Below, piece by piece: positions 1 to 8,913 of a DNA stretch of 64,000 nt. Within the stretch, counting starts at the first letter, position 1, and the number at the start of each line of letters is the position of its first letter. Position numbers and translations under genes: made by a program. This DNA comes from DCFW01 sp963790715 (GTDB lineage: Bacteria; Bacteroidota; Bacteroidia; Bacteroidales; Bacteroidaceae): contig CAWBPN010000018.1 in NCBI GenBank assembly GCA_963790715.1, positions 434,001-498,000 on the forward strand. The letters run 5' to 3'. The notes below the pieces were generated by a model. That model had not been told where the DNA came from, made no database searches, and saw only the letters and a program-made list of their open reading frames with translations.

Positions 1-711
1 TTGCCGTTCACTGTCAATGCCCCTTCATCAATGGATATATTCGACAATATAAAAATCACTTTCCAGGAACCGGTGGCGAAGATTGATACCTCACTAATAC
101 ATCTTTGGGAAAAAGCCGATTCGGTATGGAAACCCAAACCGTACGTTATCAGGCAAGATAGCGACGATATACTTTCATATAATGTTTTAGCCGAATGGAA
201 TCCGGGAATGGACTATGATTTGAAGATAGATACTTTGGCTTTCAAAGGTATATACGGACTTTCAAGCAGCCCGTCAGAAAGTAAATTAAAACTGAAAACA
301 TCCAATGACTATGCCAACTTGTTTTTTACGATGAGCGGATTGGGCACTCACGCATTCGTTGTAGTCACCGATGCATCAGGTAAAATGTTGCGCAAAGCTG
401 ACGTAGATGCAAAAGGCCATGCCAATATTTATTATCTGGCACCCGGCAAGGTATACGCCTATGCAGTTGACGATAAAAATGGCAACAGTAAGTGGGACAC
501 AGGCGACTATGACAAGAAGTTACAACCTGAATGTGTTTATTATTTTCCTCATTCCATAGAGCTTAAAGCTATGTGGGACATCGAACAGAACTGGAATGTA
601 AAAGAGGTTCCTCTTTATAAACAGAAACCTGATGAAATAAAAAAACAGAAACCCGATGAAGACAAAAAGAAAAATTCTCAAAACCAACGAAACGGTAGAA
701 GTTCTCGTTAA
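1..711 (+). CDS. C-terminal part of an Ig-like domain protein (5' end outside window)
   Basis: The frame is open from the first base, so the gene begins upstream and only its last 236 residues are visible. The visible part is beta-rich with no enzyme motif, and it ends in a charged tail with repeated KQKPDE units followed by a Lys/Asn/Arg run. In Bacteroidales, long Ig-like (SbsA-type) surface proteins often sit directly before a DUF3108 protein, and that is the arrangement here. The end overlaps the next gene by 56 bases, which suggests translational coupling. A role at the cell surface is inferred from this context only. Confidence 0.6.
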   Translation: MPFTVNAPSSMDIFDNIKITFQEPVAKIDTSLIHLWEKADSVWKPKPYVIRQDSDDILSYNVLAEWNPGMDYDLKIDTLAFKGIYGLSSSPSESKLKLKTSNDYANLFFTMSGLGTHAFVVVTDASGKMLRKADVDAKGHANIYYLAPGKVYAYAVDDKNGNSKWDTGDYDKKLQPECVYYFPHSIELKAMWDIEQNWNVKEVPLYKQKPDEIKKQKPDEDKKKNSQNQRNGRSSR

Positions 712-1519
712 TGGGGCTTTTCAACGGACTTTTGTGGCTTTAGCCATTCTATTATTTGTTTCTCTTAGCTGCCAAGCTAAAACCTTAGCGACAGACAACT
801 GCAATTCGGCATTCAAAAACGGTGAACACATCACCTACGACCTTTACTTCAAATACGGGATAATGAAGAAGGTTGGCACGGCTGAAATGTCAGTCCACAG
901 TATGAACTATCAAAATCAGGCTGCTTATATGATAAACTTATTAGCCAATACAAACGGACTGGCAGATAAGTTTTTCAGAATGCGCGACACTCTTACTTCT
1001 ATTATCAACTCCGGACTGCAACCTCTTTACTATCGCAAAGCAGCGGACGAAGGACATAAATATACCATTGACGAAGTAAGATATTCAACTTCTGGAGGTA
1101 AATACGTCGTCAGGATGAAAAAGGTTAAAAGAGGTAAAACTAAATATACATCCAAATCCGACACAAGACAGATATATGACATGCTGAGTATAATATCTCG
1201 CGTAAGGTCACTTAACTTGGAAAAATTCAGCCCTGGACAACGCCTCATCTACCCTATCGCATCAGGTAAAAGCCTTACAAACGAGACACTCTATTATAAA
1301 GGTAAAGAAAATTACACAGCAGAAAACGGTATTACATACCGTTGCCTAATCTTCACATTGATAGAGGATGGTAAGGAACTAATAACATTCTACGTAACGG
1401 ATGATTTAAACCATCTGCCCATCCGACTTGACTTAAGACTGAATTTCGGTATGGCCAGAGCATCAATGCGCGCAGCTGTAAATGTGAGTCATCCTTTTAC
1501 CTCAATTGTAAAACAATAG
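656..1519 (+). CDS. DUF3108 domain-containing exported protein
   Basis: The 287-residue protein has a basic start and a hydrophobic stretch at about residues 24-40 that ends in an Ala-rich cleavage site, so it looks exported. After that comes the pattern typical of DUF3108: a GEHITYDLYF-like opening, a central region with RDTLTSIINSGLQP, and a C-terminal beta-rich part ending in RLDLRLNFG. The family is common in Bacteroidetes and has no proven function. The start lies inside the preceding gene in another frame. A later start would cut into the signal sequence, so the overlap is probably real. Confidence 0.7.
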   Translation: MKTKRKILKTNETVEVLVNGAFQRTFVALAILLFVSLSCQAKTLATDNCNSAFKNGEHITYDLYFKYGIMKKVGTAEMSVHSMNYQNQAAYMINLLANTNGLADKFFRMRDTLTSIINSGLQPLYYRKAADEGHKYTIDEVRYSTSGGKYVVRMKKVKRGKTKYTSKSDTRQIYDMLSIISRVRSLNLEKFSPGQRLIYPIASGKSLTNETLYYKGKENYTAENGITYRCLIFTLIEDGKELITFYVTDDLNHLPIRLDLRLNFGMARASMRAAVNVSHPFTSIVKQ

Positions 1520-1530
1520 TAGTAGTAGTT

Positions 1531-3846
1531 TTACAATCTGTTTATTTCATCGGTTGCAGCGCTTTCGCCCTTGTACTTCTTCTTGTAGTCGTTAAACCTC
1601 CAAGTAAGATGCAATGAGAGTGTGCGCATGTCTTCATCATCCCGTTGCCAAAAGTATACATTGCCAATTCCGCCATCACAAGTATAAATGTTTTTCCTGA
1701 ATATATCATTTGCCTGCAAACTTATATTCAGATTACCTTTCTTAAAAGATTTTGATACGCTGAGGTTTAAAGCGCTATAAGGATAAAAGGTAAAAAATAG
1801 ACTATTGCCCTTACTCGTATATTGGTACTCCGCGTCAATAATAAAATCATCTGGCAAATAAAAGTTGTTGTTTGAGTCTACAAATATACATGGTCTGGTT
1901 GCATTAATTTTCTTATTCAAGTATTCAATACTCTGAAAGTTTTTATCGAATGTCATATTAAATATCGGTTCAAAAAACTTGAACTTATGCTGTAAACTTA
2001 ATGTTGAAACAACCTGTTGTACCTTCGGATAGTTTTTCCATGTACTGATAAGTACGCCATTTGAGTTTGTAAAATAATTATTAATACAATCTTTAATATA
2101 GTCATATTCTAAAGAATAATAGATGAAACCGTAAACGAAAGAATATTTGAATTGATGGGAGATTTGAGGTATCAATGTGGGATTACCAACCAAATAACTA
2201 AAGCGATTCGTGTAATATGACATATTATTAAGTTGGTCGAACATGGGACGTGTCGTGCTCACCCTGTAACTCAACGATTGGCTGATTGCCTTGTTTTTAT
2301 ATGTGAACTCCAAGTCGGGGAACAGATTATGATAAGTTTTATTTATATCATTCTTTGATTCCATTAAATCATCATATTTGTATTTGACATATTCATATCG
2401 CAAACCGGCATCAAAAGAAAAGACCTTATTATTAAAACCGTACGAGATATACTCAGCCGTTTTACCTTCATTTGTTTTCGACTTACTGTTCGGAACATAA
2501 TTATTTGAATAAGCTAGATTATTATTGCCACGAACCAAACTTAAATCTATCCCGAATTTGAGTTGGTGCTTATCATTGAAACTGTAAGTGGCCTTAGGAT
2601 TAATAGCATACACATTATAATTCGAAGTGTTGGTAACGCAGGTATTCGTTTGTCTGTACCTCAACGAACTTTCAGACACCGTTTGATTTCGGTGCATATA
2701 GCTGTTAGCATAATCTCCGTATATGTTAAGCGCAAGTTTGCCTAACTTACCGGTATAATATGTATTAATGTGGTGCTGGCGTTCAGTGTTTTTCAATAGC
2801 GAAGCCCCTTTTATATCCACGTAAGGCAAATCATTCGCCAAAATATCTGAAGTATACGGAGCACCATCCGTTCTTGCTACCAGATACCCGTCATACATAA
2901 TGCCGATGCTTTGTTTATCATTAACATCGTAATTCGTTCCGGCCGACCAAGTGTAATAATTTATATTATAAATCGTTTTCATATTCGTTGAATTGTTCCA
3001 TGTCGTATCATTGGTAGAAATAATATCCTTATTAGGTTGGTTAGTCCTTCTTCTATACTTGTTATAACCGAGAGTTCCGAACAAGTCCAACTTTCCGGTA
3101 TTATAATCAGTCTTTATCGCTTCTCCATAAGACCATTTGTGGCATCGGTCAATGTTCCCATCCAACTGCAACGATAACCCCTTATCCCTTTTAAATGTTT
3201 TTATTTCTATTACGGTTGAAACATCCGCACCGTATTCAGCACCAGGACTATTATTTATTGTCACCTCTTTGATATTCTTCACCTCCAGTTGTTTTACTTC
3301 ATTTATAGAATGAACCTTTCTGCCATTAATATAAAATTCAGGCTTTCCACCGGTAATCGTAACCAAATCATCATTCTTCATCATCATGCCCAGAAGTTTG
3401 CGCAATACATCCAACGGGTTGTTTTCTTTACTTAAGGCCGAATTTGCTACATCTATCACCAATTTGCCGTTTTGCAACCTCATCGTTTCCTTATTGTTCG
3501 TGACTGTTACGCCATTAAGTATATTGACATCCTGTTCCAGTTGAATAACCCCGACATCATTACTGGTAACATTTATATCTTTATTTTTATAGCCCATCCG
3601 GGTTATTTCAATAAACGAAGATTTTTGATTCTTCGTTTTTATCAAGAAGTTGCCATCGGTTTTAGTGCTCACGCCACAAACTTGTATACTATCAGGCAAA
3701 GAATATAATATCACGTTAGCGTAAGAAATACCTTTGCCGTCTTTATCCACAACTTTTCCGAAAACGCCGTTTACTTGTACTTGCGATTGCATCATGAACG
3801 GATAACATCCGAAAAAGATTAATACTACTATAATTCTTATTTTCAT
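1531..3846 (-). CDS. outer-membrane beta-barrel receptor (TonB-dependent receptor-like)
   Basis: A signal peptide is followed by a carboxypeptidase-regulatory-like beta-sandwich (about residues 25-105), a plug-like region (about 110-220, with the motif GAEYGADVSTVIEIKT) and a long Tyr/Asn-rich beta-barrel (outer-membrane beta-barrel family 3 type). The frame is open to 3873, but the Met at 3846 gives a proper signal peptide (MKIRIIVVLIFF), so I start there. A TAATTTTG box (3871-3878 on the reverse strand) fits a Bacteroides -7 element about 25 bases upstream. No SusD partner is adjacent. The substrate is unknown. Proteins of this group are often single receptors for peptides, siderophores or other small ligands. 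Confidence 0.75.
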   Translation of the reverse strand: MKIRIIVVLIFFGCYPFMMQSQVQVNGVFGKVVDKDGKGISYANVILYSLPDSIQVCGVSTKTDGNFLIKTKNQKSSFIEITRMGYKNKDINVTSNDVGVIQLEQDVNILNGVTVTNNKETMRLQNGKLVIDVANSALSKENNPLDVLRKLLGMMMKNDDLVTITGGKPEFYINGRKVHSINEVKQLEVKNIKEVTINNSPGAEYGADVSTVIEIKTFKRDKGLSLQLDGNIDRCHKWSYGEAIKTDYNTGKLDLFGTLGYNKYRRRTNQPNKDIISTNDTTWNNSTNMKTIYNINYYTWSAGTNYDVNDKQSIGIMYDGYLVARTDGAPYTSDILANDLPYVDIKGASLLKNTERQHHINTYYTGKLGKLALNIYGDYANSYMHRNQTVSESSLRYRQTNTCVTNTSNYNVYAINPKATYSFNDKHQLKFGIDLSLVRGNNNLAYSNNYVPNSKSKTNEGKTAEYISYGFNNKVFSFDAGLRYEYVKYKYDDLMESKNDINKTYHNLFPDLEFTYKNKAISQSLSYRVSTTRPMFDQLNNMSYYTNRFSYLVGNPTLIPQISHQFKYSFVYGFIYYSLEYDYIKDCINNYFTNSNGVLISTWKNYPKVQQVVSTLSLQHKFKFFEPIFNMTFDKNFQSIEYLNKKINATRPCIFVDSNNNFYLPDDFIIDAEYQYTSKGNSLFFTFYPYSALNLSVSKSFKKGNLNISLQANDIFRKNIYTCDGGIGNVYFWQRDDEDMRTLSLHLTWRFNDYKKKYKGESAATDEINRL

Positions 3847-3878
3847 CTTTATTTGTTTTAATTTCCGGGGCAAAATTA

Positions 3879-4512
3879 TAAAGACGATTAGCTGTAATGA
3901 AGAAAAAGCGATAACAACAATAGATAGTTACATATCAGATAATCAGCAACTTATTTATTTCATTGATAACATTTTTACTTTTAAGCTCTTGTGGCAATAC
4001 ATATCAGGTGTTCAGAATCCGTTTTATCATAAATAGAATATATATATACTAGCTCACAGGTATTCAGGAAAAGCTACAATATCATAACACACAAACGATC
4101 TGTTATCCACAGCGATTAGCAAAGGTTTTCAGCATGATTTGCTGAAAAGTACCTTATGATTGCCGTGAAAGTTCTCCGTGAATACCATTTATTGCAGCTG
4201 TGAAATCATCTTTTCACAGCTGTAATAAATAGTATACATGCTGAAGAGATACAATAAACACGCTGATAATTCATGCAAATCACAGTTTACAAACGAGTCA
4301 CTTACAGTGCATCTTAAATGATAAGTTGATTTATATAGTCAGAATAGCAACGAACTTACTATTAAACATATTATCTTATTGCCGACAAAATCAATAACAA
4401 TTAATTGGACATCAGATAATATAATATTCCACTAATTGACTGATTTTTCGTATTATTTGACTTGTTACTTTACTCTTATTTATTTTTTCTTTTCCTTTGT
4501 AAAAAATAATAC
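3879..4512. other. intergenic region between divergent receptor and HTCS genes, rich in repeats
   Basis: No open frame of note is present. The stretch contains a long inverted repeat (4180-4237), a shorter perfect one (TTTTCAGCA / TGCTGAAAA, 4126-4148), two copies of CCGTGAA (4163 and 4177), and near-copies of ACATATCAG followed by a second TCAG (from about 3930 and 3999), with a third CATCAGATAAT near 4409. These could be regulator sites for the two divergent genes or decayed mobile DNA. No clear TAnnTTTG box precedes the HTCS gene. Confidence 0.5.
4180..4237. repeat. 58-bp near-perfect inverted repeat
   Basis: Two 26-base arms (4180-4205 and 4212-4237) are reverse complements with about three mismatches and a 6-base loop. 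The core is CAGCTGTGAAA / TTTCACAGCTG. No T-run follows on either strand, so it does not look like an intrinsic terminator. It lies about 275 bases upstream of the HTCS regulator and may be an operator, a cruciform-forming site or the relic of a small repeat element. Confidence 0.75.
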
Positions 4513-7500
4513 ATGAAAACATTTTACTCTCTACTACTTATTTTATTATATTGTTTCCCTTCATATTCTCAACCGATATTCAACCAAGAATGTTTCTCAG
4601 AAGAGAATAACGGCATGAGAAGTGTTGCGCAGGGAATAGCTCAAGATAAATTCGGTTTTATGTGGTTTGCCACATGGAGTGGACTGGAAAAATATGATGG
4701 CTATTCATTCAAAAATTATAAATCACAAGTTGGCGACGGCTCCACATTAACTAATAATCGCTTAACATCCGTACAAGAAGGATGGAATAATAATCTTTGG
4801 TGCTGTTCATATGATAACCGAGCATTCCTATTTGATGTACATAATGAACAATTCATAGACATCTTGATGCCTATTGAACAAACAATGAAAAGGAAGAACA
4901 GAGTAAAAGATATATATCCTCTGCCTAAAGGCATAACATGGATTGTTTGTAACGGAGGTTATTCATACAGAGTAAATGAGCGAGCAATTAATAACAAAAA
5001 TAGTATAAAATATTATGGGACATTTGACAATTCACTACGCGGTAACGACATTTTTTCGATTTTTCAGGATCATGAAGGGGATGAATGGATATTGACAGAT
5101 GAAGGACCAACCATAGTAGGTAGAAAAAAGATAGATTGCAACTATCCTTTTCGTTTCCATATTGAAAATAAAAATTTTATATGGCTAATTACATCTAACG
5201 GATATCTTGTACGTTACGACAAACATAATAATACAAATTACTCTATTGACATACCTTATCCCATCCACCAGGTTGAGAGTTTCAACAACCTATTCGATGG
5301 TACAATAGCAATAGGAACAGATGTAGGACTGATATTATATTCTCCTCAATATGATACATATAATGATATAATGTCAAATTTTGGGGATGTCACTAATTAT
5401 GTTGGTGAAGATCATAAAGGTGATATATGGTTTTCAGATAACTTCAAAGGCATTTGCAAATATAATTGTCAAAGCAGAAAAATCAGCAGATATTTTACTT
5501 TCGATGAATACCTTCCATTCACAGAACGTTCTGATAGTACATTTTTCCATGAATACAAAGACGGTACCATTGTAATAAAGCCTAAACATGGAGTCTTAGG
5601 ATATTATGATGCAGCTAAAGATAAGCTAATCCCCATACAAATTAAGGGATCATACATAGATATGACAGGGACATTCATTGATAAGCAGGAGAATCTATGG
5701 TGCTCAAGCCAACATAGTCTGAGCAAACTGAGTGTTCTACACAGAAATTATAAATTTGCCGATAACGGTGCAGAAGTACGTTCTATTTTTATAGACAGAC
5801 AAAAGAGGTTATGGATCGCATCAAAAGACGGATATATAAGAATCGAAAAGAACAATACCAGAGAACTGATAGGTTATCTTAATCCACAAGGTATTATAAC
5901 ATCTAGAAAAGAATCATTCGGATCTAATGTGTATTGTATGTTACAAGAAACTAACGGAACTATATGGGTGGGAACACGTAGTAACGGCCTATTCGTACTA
6001 AAGCCGGAAACAGCAAATGACCTTTCATACAAAATATCATCATATCATCACCAACCTCAAGTTCCATACAGTTTGAATAATAACAATATATTTTCTATAT
6101 TCAAAGATAGTAAAGGTAGAATCTGGATCGGCACTTACGGTGGGGGATTAAATCTTGTAAAAAAGTCAAAAGGAACAAATCAAATTCAATTTATTAATAT
6201 AAATAACCAATTGCTGTCATTGCAAAAGTATTCATATCTCAAAATCAGATATTTATATGAAGCAAAAAATGTTATTTTCGTATGTACTACAGATGGTCTG
6301 ATAACTTTTTCTCCTGACTTTAAGAGATTTGATAATATTAAATTCAACTACAACGCAAGAAGTCCATATAGAACTAACGGACTAAGCAATAACAATATAA
6401 TGAAAGTATTCATGGATAGTTATCATAATATTTATGTCGTAGAGTACAGCGGTGGATTTAGCAGGATACTATCAAAAAATCTTTTGTCGGATCATTTAGT
6501 TTTTAAAACATACGATGAGCGAAACGGTTTATTATCCGACCTAACCATGTCAATATTAGAAGATAGCCATAAGTTCCTTTGGATATTTATGGAAAAAGGA
6601 ATATCCAAATTCAATCCTATAACAGGCGTTTTCAACAATTTTGATAAATCATTCTTCATGAAAGATTTTTCTATATCAGAAGCTCAACCGTTAACAGACG
6701 GTCAAGGCAACATATGTATAGGTACCGATTCAGGCACATTAAATATACCACCAACTATATTGCATAAAAGGAATTTTGTTCCTCAAATTGTATTTACCGA
6801 AATAAAATCACAAAATATAATTTTCAAGAATAATCGTTACGATTCAGATATATTAAAAATAAATCCTGATGAACGATGCTTCTCCGTACAATTTGCCGCT
6901 TTAGATTACATCAATACCAACGATATTAAATATGCTTATAGATTAAAGGGCGGTGATGAAGAATGGCATTATATCGGTACCAGCCGTATAGCGAACTTTA
7001 TTAATATCCCCAATGGCAAATATGAGCTACAAGTAAAATCGACTAATGGTGATGGGGTATGGTATAATAATATTCGTACACTGAGAATCATCGTCGTACC
7101 AACATTTGGTGAATCTCCATTAGCATGGGTGCTCTATTTATTGATCTCCATTGCAATTATGTTCACAATAATATATATTTTGTTTTACATTTACCGCCTA
7201 CGCCATCAAGTAGATATTGAGCAACAACTCTCTGATGTAAAATTGCGTTTTTTCACAAATATATCGCATGAGCTAAGGACGCCACTGACTCTAATCAGTA
7301 ATCCGATTGAAGAAGTTTTAGAAAATGAGCACATATCTGATCAGGCAAAAGGCTATTTATCTATTGCCAAGAGCAACACTGATAGAATGTTGAGACTTAT
7401 AAATCAACTTCTTGATTTCAGAAAGATTCAAAACGATAAAATGAAAGTTTTAATTGAAGAAGTCGAAATAGTGTCTTTTTTGTGGAAAATTGCTGACAAT

Positions 7501-8802
7501 TTTAAATCAATTGCAGAAGAACGTCATTTGCACTACATATTTTCTCCGGAGATAGAAAGACAAATAATATGGGCTGATAAAGACAAGTTGGAAAAAATAT
7601 TTTATAATCTTATCTCAAATGCTTTTAAATACACCCCGGAAAGCAAAAGCATTATTATTATAATAAGTAAGAAAGAGCAGACCTTGTCGGTACAAATAAA
7701 AGATGAAGGCATCGGCATAAATCCTACGATGTTTGCAAAAATCTTTCAACGTTTTGAAACATTCGCACCAACAAATACCATTCCGTCTTCAGGTATCGGG
7801 TTATCAATTGTAAAAGATTATGTAGAATTACACCATGCAAAAATTGATGTAAATAGTATTGTAGGCAAAGGAAGTAAATTTATAGTTACATTTCTTTTAG
7901 GTAAAGAACATTTTATAAAAGATCCGAATGCCGAGTTCATATTAAATGATAATGTAGACAACAATATATCTAAAAATGACGACCAGATCGATTTCCCTCA
8001 AAATCACGATGAAACTTTAACTATACTAATAGTCGAAGACAATAAGGAATTACGCTATTTTTTGAAAAGCGTTTTAATTAAAGACTATAATATACAGGAA
8101 GCCATAAATGGACTCGAAGGTATGAAAGCCGCATCCGAAAACATGCCGGATATTATCATTACAGATATAATGATGCCAGTAATGGATGGTATGGAAATGA
8201 TAAAAAACATTAAGTCAGATAAAAATATTTGCCATATACCTATAATAGTAATAACAGCCAAAGCTTCATTAGACGACAGAATAGCCGGTATAAAAAACGG
8301 AGCTGACGATTACCTTATTAAACCATTCAGTTCATCATACTTAAAGGCAAGGATTATTTCCATCCTAGAACAAAGGAAACAAATGCAGAAGCATTATATT
8401 CAACTATTATTAGAGAAGGAAGCATTATCAACAAAAGATGATGCAAACACGTTGCCATCTCTCACGCATAACTATGACGAAGAGTTTATAAACAAAGTAT
8501 CAAAATTTATTGAACAAAACATTGATAATGCCAATCTAACTGTAGATGAACTTTCTAAATATCTAAATACCAGTCGTACCGTATTATATTGTAAATTAAA
8601 AGCAATAATAGGGCTATCGCCTATAGAACTTATTATGAGGAAAAGAATCAACCATGCTGCATTACTAATTGAAGAAGGCAAATATACTTGTTCACAAGTC
8701 GCATACATGAGCGGCTTTTCCGATCCGAAGTATTTTAGTAAATGCTTTAAACGCTTTAAAAACATTGCACCGAGTAAATACAATGGTAAAAATATTATCT
8801 AA
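4513..8802 (+). CDS. hybrid two-component system sensor/regulator (HTCS)
   Basis: This 1429-residue protein joins sensor and regulator in one chain. A signal peptide (1-20) is followed by two-component propeller repeats with recurring DxxGxxWxGT-like motifs (to about 760), a Y_Y_Y domain (about 790-865), one membrane span (about 872-897), a HisKA domain with the phospho-acceptor His919 in SHELRTPLT, an ATPase domain (about 1030-1140, GIGLSIVKDY), a receiver domain with Asp1218 in ITDIMMP, and a C-terminal AraC-type HTH (about 1320-1425). HTCS proteins sense oligosaccharides in the periplasm and activate the adjacent sus-type operon. The SusC/SusD pair directly downstream is the expected target. 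Confidence 0.95.
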   Translation: MKTFYSLLLILLYCFPSYSQPIFNQECFSEENNGMRSVAQGIAQDKFGFMWFATWSGLEKYDGYSFKNYKSQVGDGSTLTNNRLTSVQEGWNNNLWCCSYDNRAFLFDVHNEQFIDILMPIEQTMKRKNRVKDIYPLPKGITWIVCNGGYSYRVNERAINNKNSIKYYGTFDNSLRGNDIFSIFQDHEGDEWILTDEGPTIVGRKKIDCNYPFRFHIENKNFIWLITSNGYLVRYDKHNNTNYSIDIPYPIHQVESFNNLFDGTIAIGTDVGLILYSPQYDTYNDIMSNFGDVTNYVGEDHKGDIWFSDNFKGICKYNCQSRKISRYFTFDEYLPFTERSDSTFFHEYKDGTIVIKPKHGVLGYYDAAKDKLIPIQIKGSYIDMTGTFIDKQENLWCSSQHSLSKLSVLHRNYKFADNGAEVRSIFIDRQKRLWIASKDGYIRIEKNNTRELIGYLNPQGIITSRKESFGSNVYCMLQETNGTIWVGTRSNGLFVLKPETANDLSYKISSYHHQPQVPYSLNNNNIFSIFKDSKGRIWIGTYGGGLNLVKKSKGTNQIQFININNQLLSLQKYSYLKIRYLYEAKNVIFVCTTDGLITFSPDFKRFDNIKFNYNARSPYRTNGLSNNNIMKVFMDSYHNIYVVEYSGGFSRILSKNLLSDHLVFKTYDERNGLLSDLTMSILEDSHKFLWIFMEKGISKFNPITGVFNNFDKSFFMKDFSISEAQPLTDGQGNICIGTDSGTLNIPPTILHKRNFVPQIVFTEIKSQNIIFKNNRYDSDILKINPDERCFSVQFAALDYINTNDIKYAYRLKGGDEEWHYIGTSRIANFINIPNGKYELQVKSTNGDGVWYNNIRTLRIIVVPTFGESPLAWVLYLLISIAIMFTIIYILFYIYRLRHQVDIEQQLSDVKLRFFTNISHELRTPLTLISNPIEEVLENEHISDQAKGYLSIAKSNTDRMLRLINQLLDFRKIQNDKMKVLIEEVEIVSFLWKIADNFKSIAEERHLHYIFSPEIERQIIWADKDKLEKIFYNLISNAFKYTPESKSIIIIISKKEQTLSVQIKDEGIGINPTMFAKIFQRFETFAPTNTIPSSGIGLSIVKDYVELHHAKIDVNSIVGKGSKFIVTFLLGKEHFIKDPNAEFILNDNVDNNISKNDDQIDFPQNHDETLTILIVEDNKELRYFLKSVLIKDYNIQEAINGLEGMKAASENMPDIIITDIMMPVMDGMEMIKNIKSDKNICHIPIIVITAKASLDDRIAGIKNGADDYLIKPFSSSYLKARIISILEQRKQMQKHYIQLLLEKEALSTKDDANTLPSLTHNYDEEFINKVSKFIEQNIDNANLTVDELSKYLNTSRTVLYCKLKAIIGLSPIELIMRKRINHAALLIEEGKYTCSQVAYMSGFSDPKYFSKCFKRFKNIAPSKYNGKNII

Positions 8803-8913
8803 AAAGCCCAATATAACAATAAAACACCATTATAGATAAATAATACACTACTAATTATTTCATTTTCAGGACATTTACGTCCAAATTTTATAATAACTTT
8901 AAAACACTAAAAG

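Noticed and set aside
4180..4237. terminator
   Set aside because: There is no T-run on either side and no gene ends nearby.
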